In this document: piece by piece, positions 11,556 to 23,380 of the stretch
How the letters are laid out: every line of letters begins with the position of its first letter
Position numbering within the stretch: the first letter of the stretch is position 1
Source: Evernia prunastri
Lineage: Eukaryota; Ascomycota; Lecanoromycetes; Lecanorales; Parmeliaceae
Direction: 5' to 3'
Assembly: GCA_003184365.1 (NCBI GenBank)
Contig: NKYR01000075.1
Location: 398-64,397, forward strand
DNA length: 64,000 nt
Made by a program: the position numbers and the translations under genes
Notes under the pieces: model-generated
Told to the model about the DNA's origin: nothing
Databases searched by the model: none
The model's input: only the letters and a program-made list of their open reading frames with translations

Positions 11556-12576
11556 GGCCCTTGCGTGTGAAGAGCTCGAAGTTGGGAGCAGCTGTTTCGA
11601 GGGAAGTGAAGTATAAATCGAGGCGGAGATATTGGCGAGACGTCGAAGAGCTGCTCCGCTACGAGTCGCTATATTGGCGGTGATTGTACGAGTTCGCGAG
11701 ACGCAGAGTTGTATTCAATGGCCCGTGAAAAGATATAAGGTGTAGGGTTGTGCAAGCAGATATTTATTAAGAGTGGGGGAACGTCATTGAGAAAAGCAAC
11801 TCAATCCATTTCTGATAAGCCTCCTCGAGACCTACCTGCCTACCTAATACTTAAAGTACCTTAGCTTATGCACGATTCTGCAAATAAATCTTTGCCATGT
11901 CTTGTCTAAAAATTTCCCATTACTATGATATGGCATTCGTTACATCTGGCTACAAAAATTATTGTCTAAAGGATTCTCTGGATGAGTGCTATCTCATTAT
12001 AAGGTATCTAGCTATATACAATTGGTAAGATACCATCAGATTTTGATCCAATTTCGAGTCGTCTACCCGCCGTATATTGATGTCATGGGCGATCGATTAT
12101 CTGTACAGCACCCGCTTTCATGGCGCTCGAGATACCTAAGGTAAGACGTTTGGCAGCCCGTAGGACTGGGCCTCAGACTTGATTCCATCGAGTCGTACAA
12201 CTTTACTCGGCTGCATTTTGTCACAATGACTCACCGAACCTTTTTTGCTCATTGAAGCCAATGAGCATGCTCGGAAACGTGAAGGCTGTAAACAGAATTA
12301 GTCTCAGGAGCTTGTGCGATGTGTCTTCTAGCACATGATGACCAGTCAACATTCATCTCGAACGCCTGTCTGTGTTGAAGCAACAAGATATTTCCAGCTG
12401 AAAATGGAAATATGCTCACAGCCAGCAGGTCTCATCTGACAGGGTGTCGTCTTCTTGAGCAACGGCACCTACATCCTGACTGATGACGGAGATGACTGGC
12501 GGGACAGCATCGATGGCGATCATTCATTGGAAGGCGAAGGAGTATGAAAGATGTGCAAACACGATACACGCAAAGC
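11556..12576. other. Intergenic; GPD upstream region
   Basis: No gene was recognised. The first 200 bp should hold the GPD promoter and leader. AT-rich stretches lie around 11760-12060. Two short near-repeats of CTACCTGCCTACCTAA type occur near 11830. Nothing else stands out. Confidence 0.5.
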
Positions 12577-13659
12577 TCAATCACCCGCAGCAGACGCAGT
12601 CAGTCTAGCTGCCTCTGAGTTCAACCTTGCAGCTTCTTGCATAAGCCTTGCTGCTTGCTGCATCAACCTAGCAGCCTCTAGTCTGGCTTCTTGTGGGGTC
12701 TTTGTAGTCGGCGCATTGGGAGCAGCGGTAAGTTGATTCGGTGTCGGTTGAGGCGCAACGGCCGGTTGTATTGGTACTGGTGCTTCACCAGAGTTCAATC
12801 GTTCGAGTCTGCTAGCGAGGGTGGGATCTAGGGAAATGCCGTTCTGTCGGCTCGGAGTGAACATGTTGTTTGGCAATTGCTGGGGGTGTCCATGCGAGAA
12901 GCCAGATGCATTGTTGTTTGAGGCATCATCGTTCCTATAGTCCATGAGATCAGGATGCCCTCCATCCGCAGGTTCGTAATCCAAACCCCCGTCTGCGTAC
13001 GTTCCATCGTCTTGGTCCTCGTTGCCGTTGCTGTGGTGAGTGATCGAGTCTTGCGGAAAAGGGATCGTTCCAGGAGCGGGGTCTCGAAGTTGCGGACAAT
13101 GTCTTCGTGTGTGGCCCAGCTGGTGACAATGCCGACAGGGTCCTTTGACTCGGTCTGTTAAAGCCGACTTGACCTTCTGTGCCTGCCGAAGTGGGATCTT
13201 CTGTCCGTATCTCTGCGCAACAGTATCAATAATCTCCTGTATGTTGGTATCCAAGGTGACGGGCATGAGCTTTGGTACTGCCTCCAAAAGGAATTTTAGT
13301 TTGCCAGTCTCAGCCCTCTTGATATCTTGGTGCGGTTTCCCGAGGTCAGAGTTTACCCGGAACGGCTCGCAAGTATGGTTATCATCGCATGTAGTGACCT
13401 TAGCATCTCCCCGTTTCACGCTGTAATTTGCTCGTATGCGGAAAGGGCAATCTGGGCTTGACCGGCAGCCAGCGCGAACTCGATGACTATCGCTGTCGAG
13501 GATGTGCGGAGTCCAATTGCGCTCAATAGCCCAATCGCGGAGAGCATTCTTAAAGTCTAATAAGGTCGCGAAAATTTGGCCCTGAACAATGGGAGGCATG
13601 GCGTTCCGCCAACGCGAAAGTTGTGCTTCGGGCCACCCGCAACGAGAAACGACTGGCAT
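12577..13659 (-). CDS. Mutator-transposase-like DNA-binding protein with zinc knuckle
   Basis: This is a single-exon 360-aa frame; the ATG at 13599 (residue 21) is an equally good start. Residues 30-100 resemble the N-terminal DNA-binding domain of MULE/MuDR transposases: FKNALRDWAIERNW, then C65, C71, C91, H95 and C97 in the CPFRIRA and HTCEPF contexts. Residues 175-188 form a CX2CX4HX4C zinc knuckle (CRHCHQLGHTRRHC). The rest is a disordered Asn/Asp/Pro-rich linker and a C-terminal heptad-like Ala/Arg/Leu repeat (EAARLMQQAARLMQEAARL), probably a coiled coil. The DDE catalytic core of an active transposase is absent. It could be a domesticated DNA-binding protein or a truncated element; the long intact frame favours domestication. 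Confidence 0.7.
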   Translation of the reverse strand: MPVVSRCGWPEAQLSRWRNAMPPIVQGQIFATLLDFKNALRDWAIERNWTPHILDSDSHRVRAGCRSSPDCPFRIRANYSVKRGDAKVTTCDDNHTCEPFRVNSDLGKPHQDIKRAETGKLKFLLEAVPKLMPVTLDTNIQEIIDTVAQRYGQKIPLRQAQKVKSALTDRVKGPCRHCHQLGHTRRHCPQLRDPAPGTIPFPQDSITHHSNGNEDQDDGTYADGGLDYEPADGGHPDLMDYRNDDASNNNASGFSHGHPQQLPNNMFTPSRQNGISLDPTLASRLERLNSGEAPVPIQPAVAPQPTPNQLTAAPNAPTTKTPQEARLEAARLMQQAARLMQEAARLNSEAARLTASAAGD

Positions 13660-14118
13660 GGGAGGTCAGTGGGAAGGAAGGCGTTGCGGGCATGTCTCCG
13701 GCTCACCACACCTGCACTTTCCTTCAGAATCTAGCCTTCAGACCCAGGTAATTGCGCTGCTGGGATTCAGAAGCCGAAACGGTCTGAATGGGTTCAGAAT
13801 TTCTCAAGGGAAGGTGGTGCTGATGTGGGAAGCACGAAAGTCGCTTGGGGGTGGCAGGCAAAGTCACGCCAAGCATTCTCAGCCCTACGCAAGAATTGAG
13901 AGCGAGCGAAAGATGCAGAAGATCTGAACGTCTCCTTTGTCCAGGTGCTCTTTCCCCAACTGTCATGACTTACCTTTAGTCTTCCTCCGCTGGGAAAATG
14001 GCTGTTCTTTCTTATACAATACCTCGCATCGACTATCCCTTCATTCCCCTTCATTATACACTATAAACCTACTATTCTTACTTGCTCAATACTTACCTTC
14101 TTGGCTTCTCCCAGAAAC
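13660..14118. other. Divergent promoter region
   Basis: This interval separates the minus-strand MULE-domain gene from the plus-strand debranching enzyme, so it should carry both promoters. A CT-rich stretch lies at about 14030-14100, directly upstream of the GDB1 start. No gene is seen. Confidence 0.5.
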
Positions 14119-17100
14119 ATGCTTGCTCAAGACAGCAAAGCCTCTCCGGAGGTTTGGCTTTTGAAACTGACTGACGGTGGTGCCCCGGACGTTCCATCAG
14201 GCTACATCTACCTACCACCGCCAACAGATCCTGCCTACATCCTCCGTTTCGAGATCGAGGGCACGAGCTCCGTTTGCAGACAAGGAAGCCTCTGGGTGAA
14301 CATACCTGCTCCTGGAGAACGCTTTCGTCGTGACCAGTACCGTAGACATGAGTGAGTAACTCGAACTCCCCAAAGCAGGCTCCAATTGACTCTTTGGGCT
14401 GCACAGGCTTCAACCGGATTTCAATGGAACGCTCAGAATTGACATTCCCGTCTGCCAGGCTGGGGCATTTGCCTTCTACACAACCTATACCCCTCTCCCG
14501 AACTTCTCCACAGGCGAAGTTTTAGTCCCAGAACCTACACAGACCCCTACCCACTACATCGACGTCTCGCCCAAGCTCTCTCTGGGTGAAACAGTTTTGC
14601 CATTGGATTCGCTTTCAATCTTCTCCGTTGTTTCAAAGTTCATGGGCAAATACCCAGATGATTGGGAGAAGCACCTCGGTGGAATCGGGCAGCGAGAGTA
14701 CAACATGGTCCATTTTACACCGTTGATGGAAAGAGGAGCTTCGAACTCACCTTACAGCATATACGACCAATTGACGTTCGATCCTCTGTGCTTTCCAAAT
14801 GGTGAAGACGATGTTGCAACCATGATAGCAAGAATGGAGAAAGAGCATGGTCTACTGGGCTTGACAGATGTTGTTTGGAATCACACAGCCAATAACAGCA
14901 AGTGGCTCGAAGAACATCCAGAGGCAGGATACAACCTCGAAACTGCTCCATGGCTTGAATCTGCTCTGGAACTTGACGATGCTTTGCTGAAGTTTGGAAA
15001 CGAGCTTCGAAGCTACCAACTGCCCACCACGCTACAAAGTGTGGACGACCTTAACAGAGTGATAACGGGGGTAAAGAAACATGTCATCGAACCTCTCAAC
15101 CTCTGGCAGTACTTCGTGGTCGATGTGACACGTAATGTCAAACAAGCCGTGACAGCTTGGTCACAAGGAAAGACCTCGATTCCGGAGGAAGGCTTCAGCT
15201 CTGACGTGGGCGGTCTGGAAGGCGTCAAGAACTGGTCGTTGAAGCAGACCGCAAATTTCCTGCGAGCAAACGGCTTCGTCGGAGCTGTTGGCCTCGAGTC
15301 ACGCTTTCACCGCAGTATCGATGCTCAAATCGGTGCAGCCTTGTTGACAGTGCTTCACGGGCGGTACGAAGTGGGCATTTCAGACAAGGACGCAGCCACA
15401 AATACAATGACAGACATCCTCAATGAGCTCAACGAGCCTTTCTACAAAGAATACGACACAGACGTTGAGGTAATTCAACAGCAAATACATGATCGTGTCA
15501 GGTACCTTCGATTGGATGACAATGGACCCAAGTTAGGCGCCATCGGTCTCAACAGTCCTTTCATCGAATCGTATTTCACAAGGCTCCCTCTGAACGCCAC
15601 GACAAAGAAGCATAATCCTAGAAGCTTGTCCTTGGTCAGTAATGGCTGGATCTGGGCTGCCAATGCTATGAAGGATCACGCCGGGCCTGATTCTCGTGCT
15701 TATCTCCGTCGTGAGGTCATTATATGGGGAGATTGTGTCAAATTGCGCTACGGTAAAGCACCAGAGGACAACCCATTCTTGTGGGAGTTCATGACCAAAT
15801 ATACTCGACTGATGGCCAAGTACTTTGCTGGCTTCCGTATCGATAACTGCCATTCGACGCCATTGGTTGTCGCTGAAAACCTCTTGGATCAAGCACGAGC
15901 AGTCAGACCAAATCTTGCAGTCTTCGCAGAGCTGTTCACCGGGTCTGAGGAAATGGATTACGCTTTCGTCAAGCGGTTAAGTCTTAGTGCTCTTATTCGA
16001 GAGGCCATGCAGGCTTGGGGCACGCAAGAACTCAGTCGACTGGTACATATGCATGGTGGTAGACCCATTGGCAGCTTCGAGGTGGATGAGATATTCGAGG
16101 GCGACAATAAAAGCCGTGCAGCCCAGGGTGCCAATGGTATCAATGGCTCTATGGATACCATGAGTTTGAGGCCACAGCGTGTCCACCGAGTTAAACGAAG
16201 TCCTCTTCATGCATTATTCATGGACTGCACTCATGACAATGAGGTCCCCGCTCAAAAGCGCGATGCAAGAGATACACTTCCCAACGCTGCTCTCGTCAAC
16301 ATGTGTGCTTCTGCTACAGGCAGTGTTATGGGTTATGACGAGATCTACCCAAAACTACTTGACATTGTTCATGAAAAGCGGCTTTATTCGTCGCCATATT
16401 CAGAAGGCTCGATCAACATTGAGGGTGGTTCTGGTGGTATTGGGGGCATTAAGAAATTGATGAACCGGCTGCACACAATGATGAGCAAAGATGGCTTTGA
16501 CGAGACTTTCATCCATCATGAAGGCGAATACATCACCGTTCATCGAGTGCACCCACAAACAAGGAAAGGCGTTTTTGCCATTGCACATACTGCTTTCCCG
16601 GGCTATGGTAGTGGCCATGGATCACTAACGCCAGTGCATCTCAGCGGTACCAAGGCCAAGCTCTTAGGAAGTTGGTCACTCGAGGTCGACGCGTCCGAGA
16701 GCACCAAAGCAGCTGTCCTTGCAGACAAAAACAGTCTCAAAGGTCTACCTAGTATGGTATCCGATTTCGAAGATGTGAACATCGACTTAAAGGATGATGA
16801 GACTGTGATCACTGTTCCCGCTCGCTTTCCACCTGGCAGCATAGCCTTGTTTGAAACCTGGATGCCCGGCGCTGACCATTCCCAAGGCTTGGACAATTTC
16901 ATCACTTCCGGAGCTCACGAGGCTTTTCAAGAGCTGGATTTGGTTGACCTCAACTTTGTGCTGTACAGATGTGAACCTGAAGAGCAAGACTTCCTCGGCG
17001 GCTACGATGGTATCTACAAGATCCCAAATCACGGTGCTCTCGTATACGCTGGCTTACAAGGCTGGTGGAGTATTCTCAAAGACGTCATCCGAAATAACAA

Positions 17101-18896
17101 TCTTGGTCATCCCTTGTGTGATCATCTGCGACAAGGGCAATGGGCACTGGACTGGATAGTGAGCAGACTTGAACGTACAGCGAAGGCTAGCGAAAGGTCA
17201 TCTCTGCAAAAGGTCGCTGTCTGGCTCTCGCAGCGTTTCGATGCTATCAAAAAGCTTCCAAGCTTTCTCTTGCCCCGATACTTTGCCCTTGTCATACGGA
17301 CAGCCTACCGCGCTTCTTGGGATCGTGGCATCCAACTGATGAGTGACAACGTCCGGCACGGTCAAGACTTCCTTCAAAGTTTGGCCATGGTCAGTGTACA
17401 GCAGACGGGTTGCACTAAATCAGCCTCGTTGTACCCAAGTAAAAGTGTTCCATGCCTGGCAGCCGGCCTGCCGCACTTCTCGCACAGCTGGGCGCGGTGC
17501 TGGGGCCGTGATGTTTTCATATCCCTCCGTGGACTTTTCCTCGCTACTGGCAGGTACGCGGATGCCCGAGAGCATATTATAGCCTTCGCTAGCGTACTGA
17601 AGCATGGCATGATACCAAACCTTCTCAGTGACGGGAAAGTCCCTCGCTATAATTCAAGGGACTCCATCTGGTTCTTTCTACAAAACATCCAGGACTACAC
17701 CAAAATGGTGCCCAATGGAGGTAACATTCTCAAAGAAAAAGTCTCAAGGCGCTTCTTGCCTTATGACGATACTTATTTCGAGTTTGACGACCCTCGTGCG
17801 TACTCGAAAAAGTCCACCGTCGAAGAGATTGTCCAGGAAGCCTTGCAAAGACATGCCAATGGCCTGTCATTTCGGGAAGCCAATGCCGGACCTGGCTTAG
17901 ACATGCAAATGAAGCCCGAGGGGTTCCAGATTGATATCAATGTGGACTGGGACACGGGACTGATCTTTGGAGGAAACCAATTCAACTGCGGCACATGGAT
18001 GGACAAGATGGGGGAGAGCGAAAAGGCTGGAAGCAAGGGTGTTCCGGGTACACCAAGAGATGGCGCTGCTGTCGAAATTACTGGTCTTGCTTTCAGCACT
18101 TTGAGCTGGGTTGCCCAGCTACATAGTGAGGGCAAGTATAAGCTCAGTGGTGTCAAAACCGCCGGCGGCCAGAGCGTCTCTTTTCGCGAGTGGGCTTCAA
18201 GGATCCAGCAGAACTTTGAGCGCTGTTACTACATCCCCACAGACCCAAGCGAAGACGCTAAGTACGATGTCGACTCCGCGATTGTCAACCGCCGAGGTAT
18301 CTACAAAGACCTCTACAAGTCTGGAAAAGAGTATGAGGACTACCAGCTGCGAGCGAACTTTCCCATTGCTATGACCGTCGCCCCCCAACTCTTCACTCCT
18401 GCGAGGGCTCTACATGCTCTGGAGATGGCCGACACGATCCTTCGCGGTCCTACTGGCATGGCTACCCTCGACCCCTCGGATCTCAACTACCGGCCGTATT
18501 ATATTAACTCCGAAGATTCCACTGACTTCCACACGTCGAAAGGTCGCAACTATCATCAAGGACCTGAATGGTTGTGGCCCACTGGCTTTTTCTTGCGTGC
18601 CCTCTTGAAATTTGACCTCATGCGGAGACACACGAAGGAGGAAAGAACAGAAGCCTTTCAGCAGATTACGAGGAGGTTACACGGCTGCAAGAAGGCCATT
18701 CAGGAATCACCGTGGGCCGGGCTGACGGAGCTGACGAATAAGAACGGGGAGTTCTGTGGCGATTCGGTAAGTCGTCTCTCGTTGTCGATGCCTTTACACA
18801 AATACTGACACAATATAGTCACCAACCCAAGCTTGGTCCGCTGGGTGCATCATAGATCTCTTCTATGATGCAAGGGAGTTAGCCACCGAGTCGTAA
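14119..18896 (+). CDS. GDB1: Glycogen debranching enzyme
   Basis: This is a bifunctional cytosolic enzyme (4-alpha-glucanotransferase plus amylo-alpha-1,6-glucosidase) that removes branch stubs left by glycogen phosphorylase. Exons 14119-14351, 14407-18766 and 18819-18896 sum to 1556 aa, close to the size usual for fungal Gdb1. Introns are 55 and 52 bp. The GH13-type transferase half shows DVVWNHTANNSKW, FRIDNCHSTPL, FAELFTGSEEMD and MDCTHDNEVP, which supply the expected Asp/Glu/Asp residues. The C-terminal glucosidase half shows CWGRDVFISLRGL, NVDWDTGLIFGGNQFNCGTW and GRNYHQGPEWLWP. The last exon ends DLFYDARELATES. The start at 14119 gives MLAQDSKASPEVWLL. All signature residues are present, so the gene appears functional. 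Confidence 0.95.
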
Positions 18897-19440
18897 TGTT
18901 TGACACGAGTGATGAGACAACGCAGGAAAAAGTTTAATCATGGGTTTCTGGGTGATGAGGTCAATGCACTGTACATAGACCATGACATAGACAGCCGAGG
19001 ATAAGTCCAACTGGGCGGGTAAAAGAAATATAATTTATTCTCACCCTCAGAAACAAACACTCTCAGAAACAAATCACATGCTCCACTACTCCAGCTTTTG
19101 TCAAACCCCAAGCAAACGGAAGAGAACGGGGGAAAACCGTAGACGCCATGCTTCGCAGCATGACACAGCATCTTCCATTTGTGTTGAGTCAAAAGCCTAT
19201 CCTCTTCTGGCTTCATTGGCAAATAGCTAAGGCATCACTCTTTGCTGGATTCGACCATCCAGTCGTCATCCTTCTAGTATTTTCAAACGATCCTGTGCCG
19301 TCGTAGCGAATGAGCATCGTAATCCGACACTTCAGCGTTTTTCCCTACGGAAACCCCCAGTGAAAGGAATTCCATACCACAGCTCCTTCGAAGAATGCGC
19401 AAGAAGTTTTCCATATCGTCAGCCTTTGGCACTGGGTATT

Positions 19441-19468
19441 GCGTTGCGTTGCGTTGCGTTGCGTTGCG
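19441..19468. repeat. (GCGTT)n pentanucleotide array
   Basis: Five to six tandem GCGTT units are followed, about 20 bp on, by repeats of GATACGCTACGGT type. Confidence 0.9.
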
Positions 19469-19693
19469 ACTTGGTATTCTGCTACGATTGATACGCTACG
19501 GTTGCTACGCTACAGTCGATACGCTACGGTCGATACGCTACGGTTGGTTGATACTGAGCACTGAGCACTGAGCTGAAGAACTGGGGAAGAGGAAGAGGGA
19601 GAGAGGAAGAGAGGGAGAGAGGAAGAGAGGGAGGAATAAAAAAGGAAACAGAAGAAAAGGAACGAATGGAAGATAAAAACGGGCGGACAGGTT

Positions 19694-19729
19694 TTCCTTT
19701 CCTTTCCTTTCCTTTCCTTTCCTTTCCTT
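19694..19729. repeat. (TTTCC)n pentanucleotide array
   Basis: There are about seven tandem TTTCC units, a polypyrimidine run on the plus strand, about 60 bp after a polypurine run. Confidence 0.9.
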
Positions 19730-20212
19730 CTTTTCTACGTGAACAGACTGACCGGGAGCAGGGGAGCAGGGAAGCAGCGACAGTGCGAATGTGGAAAGCG
19801 ATGTACGAAGTGGTGGAGTTTGTAGAGCGCTTGGTGTCTATTGCGTAGGATGCACATTCAACTGGCTCATCCATGCCATGCCATGGCCTTCGAAGACTAG
19901 GTGGAGGGGATTGATTCATGATGCGTGTAAGACTACTTTACGTGATGGAGGCAGGGACGGACGGATGGACGGATGGCAGGTAGGTAGGTATTTCAATGAA
20001 ATGGAATGGACTGCTTGGTTTGGCTTTACTGTTTGGGGCTGTTAATGGGGACAGACTTGTAGATAGGGCAGTGCGTGCTCTGTCATACTTGCTCAGTTGA
20101 CGCTCCGGTTATATAAGTAAGCCGATTGCGATGAGAGAAGTTAGCCATGTTAATGTACATGCCGTAGATCCTCCTTTCTATGATCGTTGATTTGAAGCAA
20201 ATTCGGTCGAGA

Positions 20213-23200
20213 TCAGACTCTGTACCCGCTTTGTGGCTCGCTTTTTGCCGGGTTGCCTTGTTTCTGTCCCTCATTAAGAGTATCACTATGTTTCTGGCAT
20301 GCTGTTGTGGCTTCTACCTTTTCCTCCTCTTTCTCCGGCTCATCTCTGACCTTGGACTCAGTGGCCACATTTTGGTCTTCTCCGCCTGCTTCTTCACCGT
20401 CCTCCACCCCGGTTTCTAACTTAGCTTTAACAGCCTCTGGCCCTTCGCTTTTAGCATTGCCGACCACCATGTCTCCACCATCACCCTCGTATATGACTCC
20501 GCCCTGGTCCGCTTTAGCAATTTCAGTCTCGTCTGCCTTCCGTCGCTCCCCAGTCACAGGATCCCATTCCCAGCCATTCCGTAGCCAACGCCAACGTAGG
20601 TAGGCTCGTAGCTCTTTGTCTCCCGCCAAGACTCTCGTCCATTCTTTCTGCATTTCCTCCTCTTTAGCTTCAGGAGTGAGCTCCTTGGGCAAGCCAGTCG
20701 GCAGACCGCGCAGTTCATCGCGGCAGAAGATGCGCCAGCTGTCTATCGCGTAGACACCAATACCAGGAAGCTGTCCGATTTCCCAAGCCACTCGCTTGTC
20801 TTCCTCGTCGAGAATAGCGTCAGGTCTAACATCTTTGCCATCATCCTTGTTCGGGTAGTGAAGCACTCTGTATCTTTTTCCTTTCTCCGGTGGACGCTCG
20901 AGCCATGCTTTGGCTAGATTGATACATTTCTTGGCGCGTTGGTTCTGCAAACCGAGATGTTGAAAGATCTCAACGACGTCGTCTTGATTGGCTCCGGCAA
21001 GGTCTGCCGGGGTGGGATAACGATCCATGAGTTCGTAGAAGACGGGCAAAGCGACGGAGCCGCGTGTCTTGTTGAGGAAAATGACGGCAATGAGAAGGCG
21101 GAAAGGGTCATGGGATAGACATTCTTGGACCAAACCAAAGGACGTGGATTGAAGTGGTGGGAAAGGAATGCAGGATACCTTGTCGCTGGCTTTGGGTTTC
21201 TTTAGAGGCGATTTTGCAAAGAAAGGAGAAGCGGTGACTGAGCGCTTCCTCGGCTTCTTCGGCGCTGATAGAGTAGCAGACGCTCCTGGCTTTGCGAGAG
21301 TGATTCCATCTTGGTATATCGTACCTTCCAAGAGTCTCCTGTTCAAGTCTAGCAGTGAGATGGGACCCGAGGCAGGAGTAGGCAGATTAGTAGGATCGTG
21401 GTGTAGGTTTTGAGCAAATGTAGCGGACTTTGAACGGGCAAGATTGTCAGATATTTGAATTATTCTCTTGTTATCGCTTTCAATTTCCTTATTGCCGAAA
21501 TTAAGCAAGGAAGGAGTCGAGCGCAGGCTGGATAATGGGCTTGAACAGTTGCTTGGAGGCGAAGCGACAGTAAAAAGAGCTCTCTTCTTGAGGGGAGTGG
21601 TTGGGGAATCTGCTGGTCGCGACCTAATTCCAGAGGACGACCCTCCCTCAACAGCAGCGGTCACGCTTACTGTATCATCGGAGATTGAAAATCCATCACT
21701 CGCTCTCCCTTCTTGACGGCGTCTTTCTTCTTTGCTTTAGGACCGGTATTCCGCTGAAAGAAGGGCGATTGCTGAGGTCCCGTATCTTGCTTTTTCTTGG
21801 CTTTCTTGGGATGGGCGTCTCGCGGGCCCCTATCCACTTTTCCCTTTTTATGCTTATGGTGTGTTTCTGATGCCATTTCGGATGGAGCCGAAACCTCAGG
21901 CCTTCGCTTGCGCTTTTTTCCCTTTTCCTTCTGTTCCAGGTTGCTTGTTGAAGATTCCTGGCCCCCGGAACTCCCAACTTGAGGGCCATGACTTTCCTGG
22001 CTTTTCTTCTTCGCGGTCGGGCCACTTGCTACCTTCTGTGCCCCAAGCGCTGCTATTGCAGCTTTCTTGGCGTTCTTCTTAGTAGCTTTTTCTCCCTTCA
22101 TCTTGCCCGCCGCTTCCATCCTAACGATCTCCTTAGGAAGACCCGCGACATTTCCAATCAAAGGCTCATCATCATGGGATTGGAGCCTGAGCATAAGACT
22201 GTCTGCTAAAATTTGTTCAACCGTATCGCTATTGGCGCGGGGCTCTTTCTGGATGGAGAGTGTTGGTGAGGTGTCGAAAGCTGAAGCTTCCCAGAATTTT
22301 GCGGAGGGCCTCGACTCTTTATCCGCTTGGTGAGGCGTAAAGATTACCTTGTCAAGATTTTTGACCAGAGGTAGATGCAGGGCAGACGGCTCTAATAACG
22401 GTGATCTGTGAAATTGGTAGGACTTTTCATCCAAAGCATCAAACTCATCGCTTTCCTCACTATCATAGTCCTTCTCGCTCCAATACTCCCTGGCTTTAGA
22501 TACCCATTCATTTGCTTCTTGCGTAGACAGGCCAAGCTTTCGCGCGAACTCATAAACATCTTGCTCATACTGCCATTGGGCATCACGTATAGATCCTGAT
22601 GGACTCATATAATCTTGTATTTCTTGCCTTCGAGCAGATTCCGAACCGATTGAAGAGATCGAGACAAATACATGGGTACGGATATACCGGCTAAGCTGTG
22701 GTGTGGGCGCTGTGATCTCTTGCATGAACAAGGATTCTAAATTTTCTTCCATTGCGTCACGACGACGTGCGAGGTAACGTTCCGCATTGGCTCGTCGAAT
22801 TGCGTTGGAGACTCCCGCGCTTACGAGGTCGTATAGTTCGTCAGGAAGAACTCTAACAGGCGTACTGGCCTCGGCGCGCTTAGTGGAGGACGCAGAGCTG
22901 CGTTGGTCTGTACAAGCGGTCAGTGAGGCAATCTAATACTAACGGGGCCTAGAGAATCTTACATGCAATCTCTCGCATTTCAGCTAAAGACATCTCCGGT
23001 GATGCAGCATCTCTGAGTCTTTCTCCACGACCTACCATTCCCTCGTATCTCTTGATCTCTTCCATTGTGAAGTCACCGAGATCAAATTGGTCGTACACAT
23101 CGTCGGACTCGTCCCCAGAATCCTCCATGCTAGACTCCCGAGGCACTTGGGCTGAAGGAGGTGTGCTGTAGAAAGTTGGGCTACTGGGATCGGAGCTGAA

Positions 23201-23380
23201 GCCAGGCCTGGAGTAGGAGTTCCTTGCTTTGGGCGTCGGAGTGTCTTCTGTTTCCCCATAGCTGCTGTAGTACAGATCGGAGGGTGAGCGTTTTTGTAGG
23301 AGGACTGGAGGACTCGAGCTAGATTGACTGGCGGGTTGAGGAGGTGCAGCGGCAAGATACGATGAAAATGTAGTTGTCAT
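20213..23380 (-). CDS. MBD4-like HhH-GPD DNA glycosylase, long N-terminus
   Basis: Three exons (23380-22963, 22907-21671, 21623-20213) sum to 1021 aa in frame; introns are 55 and 47 bp. The large last-exon frame has no ATG of its own near its start, which supports the join. The C-terminal part follows the glycosylase domain of MBD4, a thymine/uracil-excising repair enzyme: FGLVQECLSHDPFRLLIA, VIFLNKTRG, HLGLQNQRAKKCINLAKAW and the helix-hairpin-helix/catalytic loop LPGIGVYAIDSWRIFC, whose Asp is codon 20743-20741. No methyl-CpG-binding domain is visible. The first 550 residues are mostly disordered, with acidic (EDSGDESDD) and very Lys-rich (KKKSQESHG, GKKRKRRPE) parts, apart from helical QWQYEQDVYEFARKLGLS. 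The end is an acidic Glu/Lys-rich tail. Nuclear location is inferred. Confidence 0.82.

Larger units (their letters stand above)
18897..20212. other. Intergenic with dense simple repeats
   Basis: No gene is convincing. The interval holds a TTGCG array, repeated TACGCTACGGT-like units (about 19490-19550), a GA-rich polypurine tract (about 19585-19640) and a CCTTT array. The neighbouring genes converge here, so both 3' UTRs must end within it. Confidence 0.6.

Noticed and set aside
12551..12736. Ala/Ser-rich plus-strand frame opposite the MULE-domain gene
   Set aside because: It is the shadow of the EAARLMQ repeat on the other strand.
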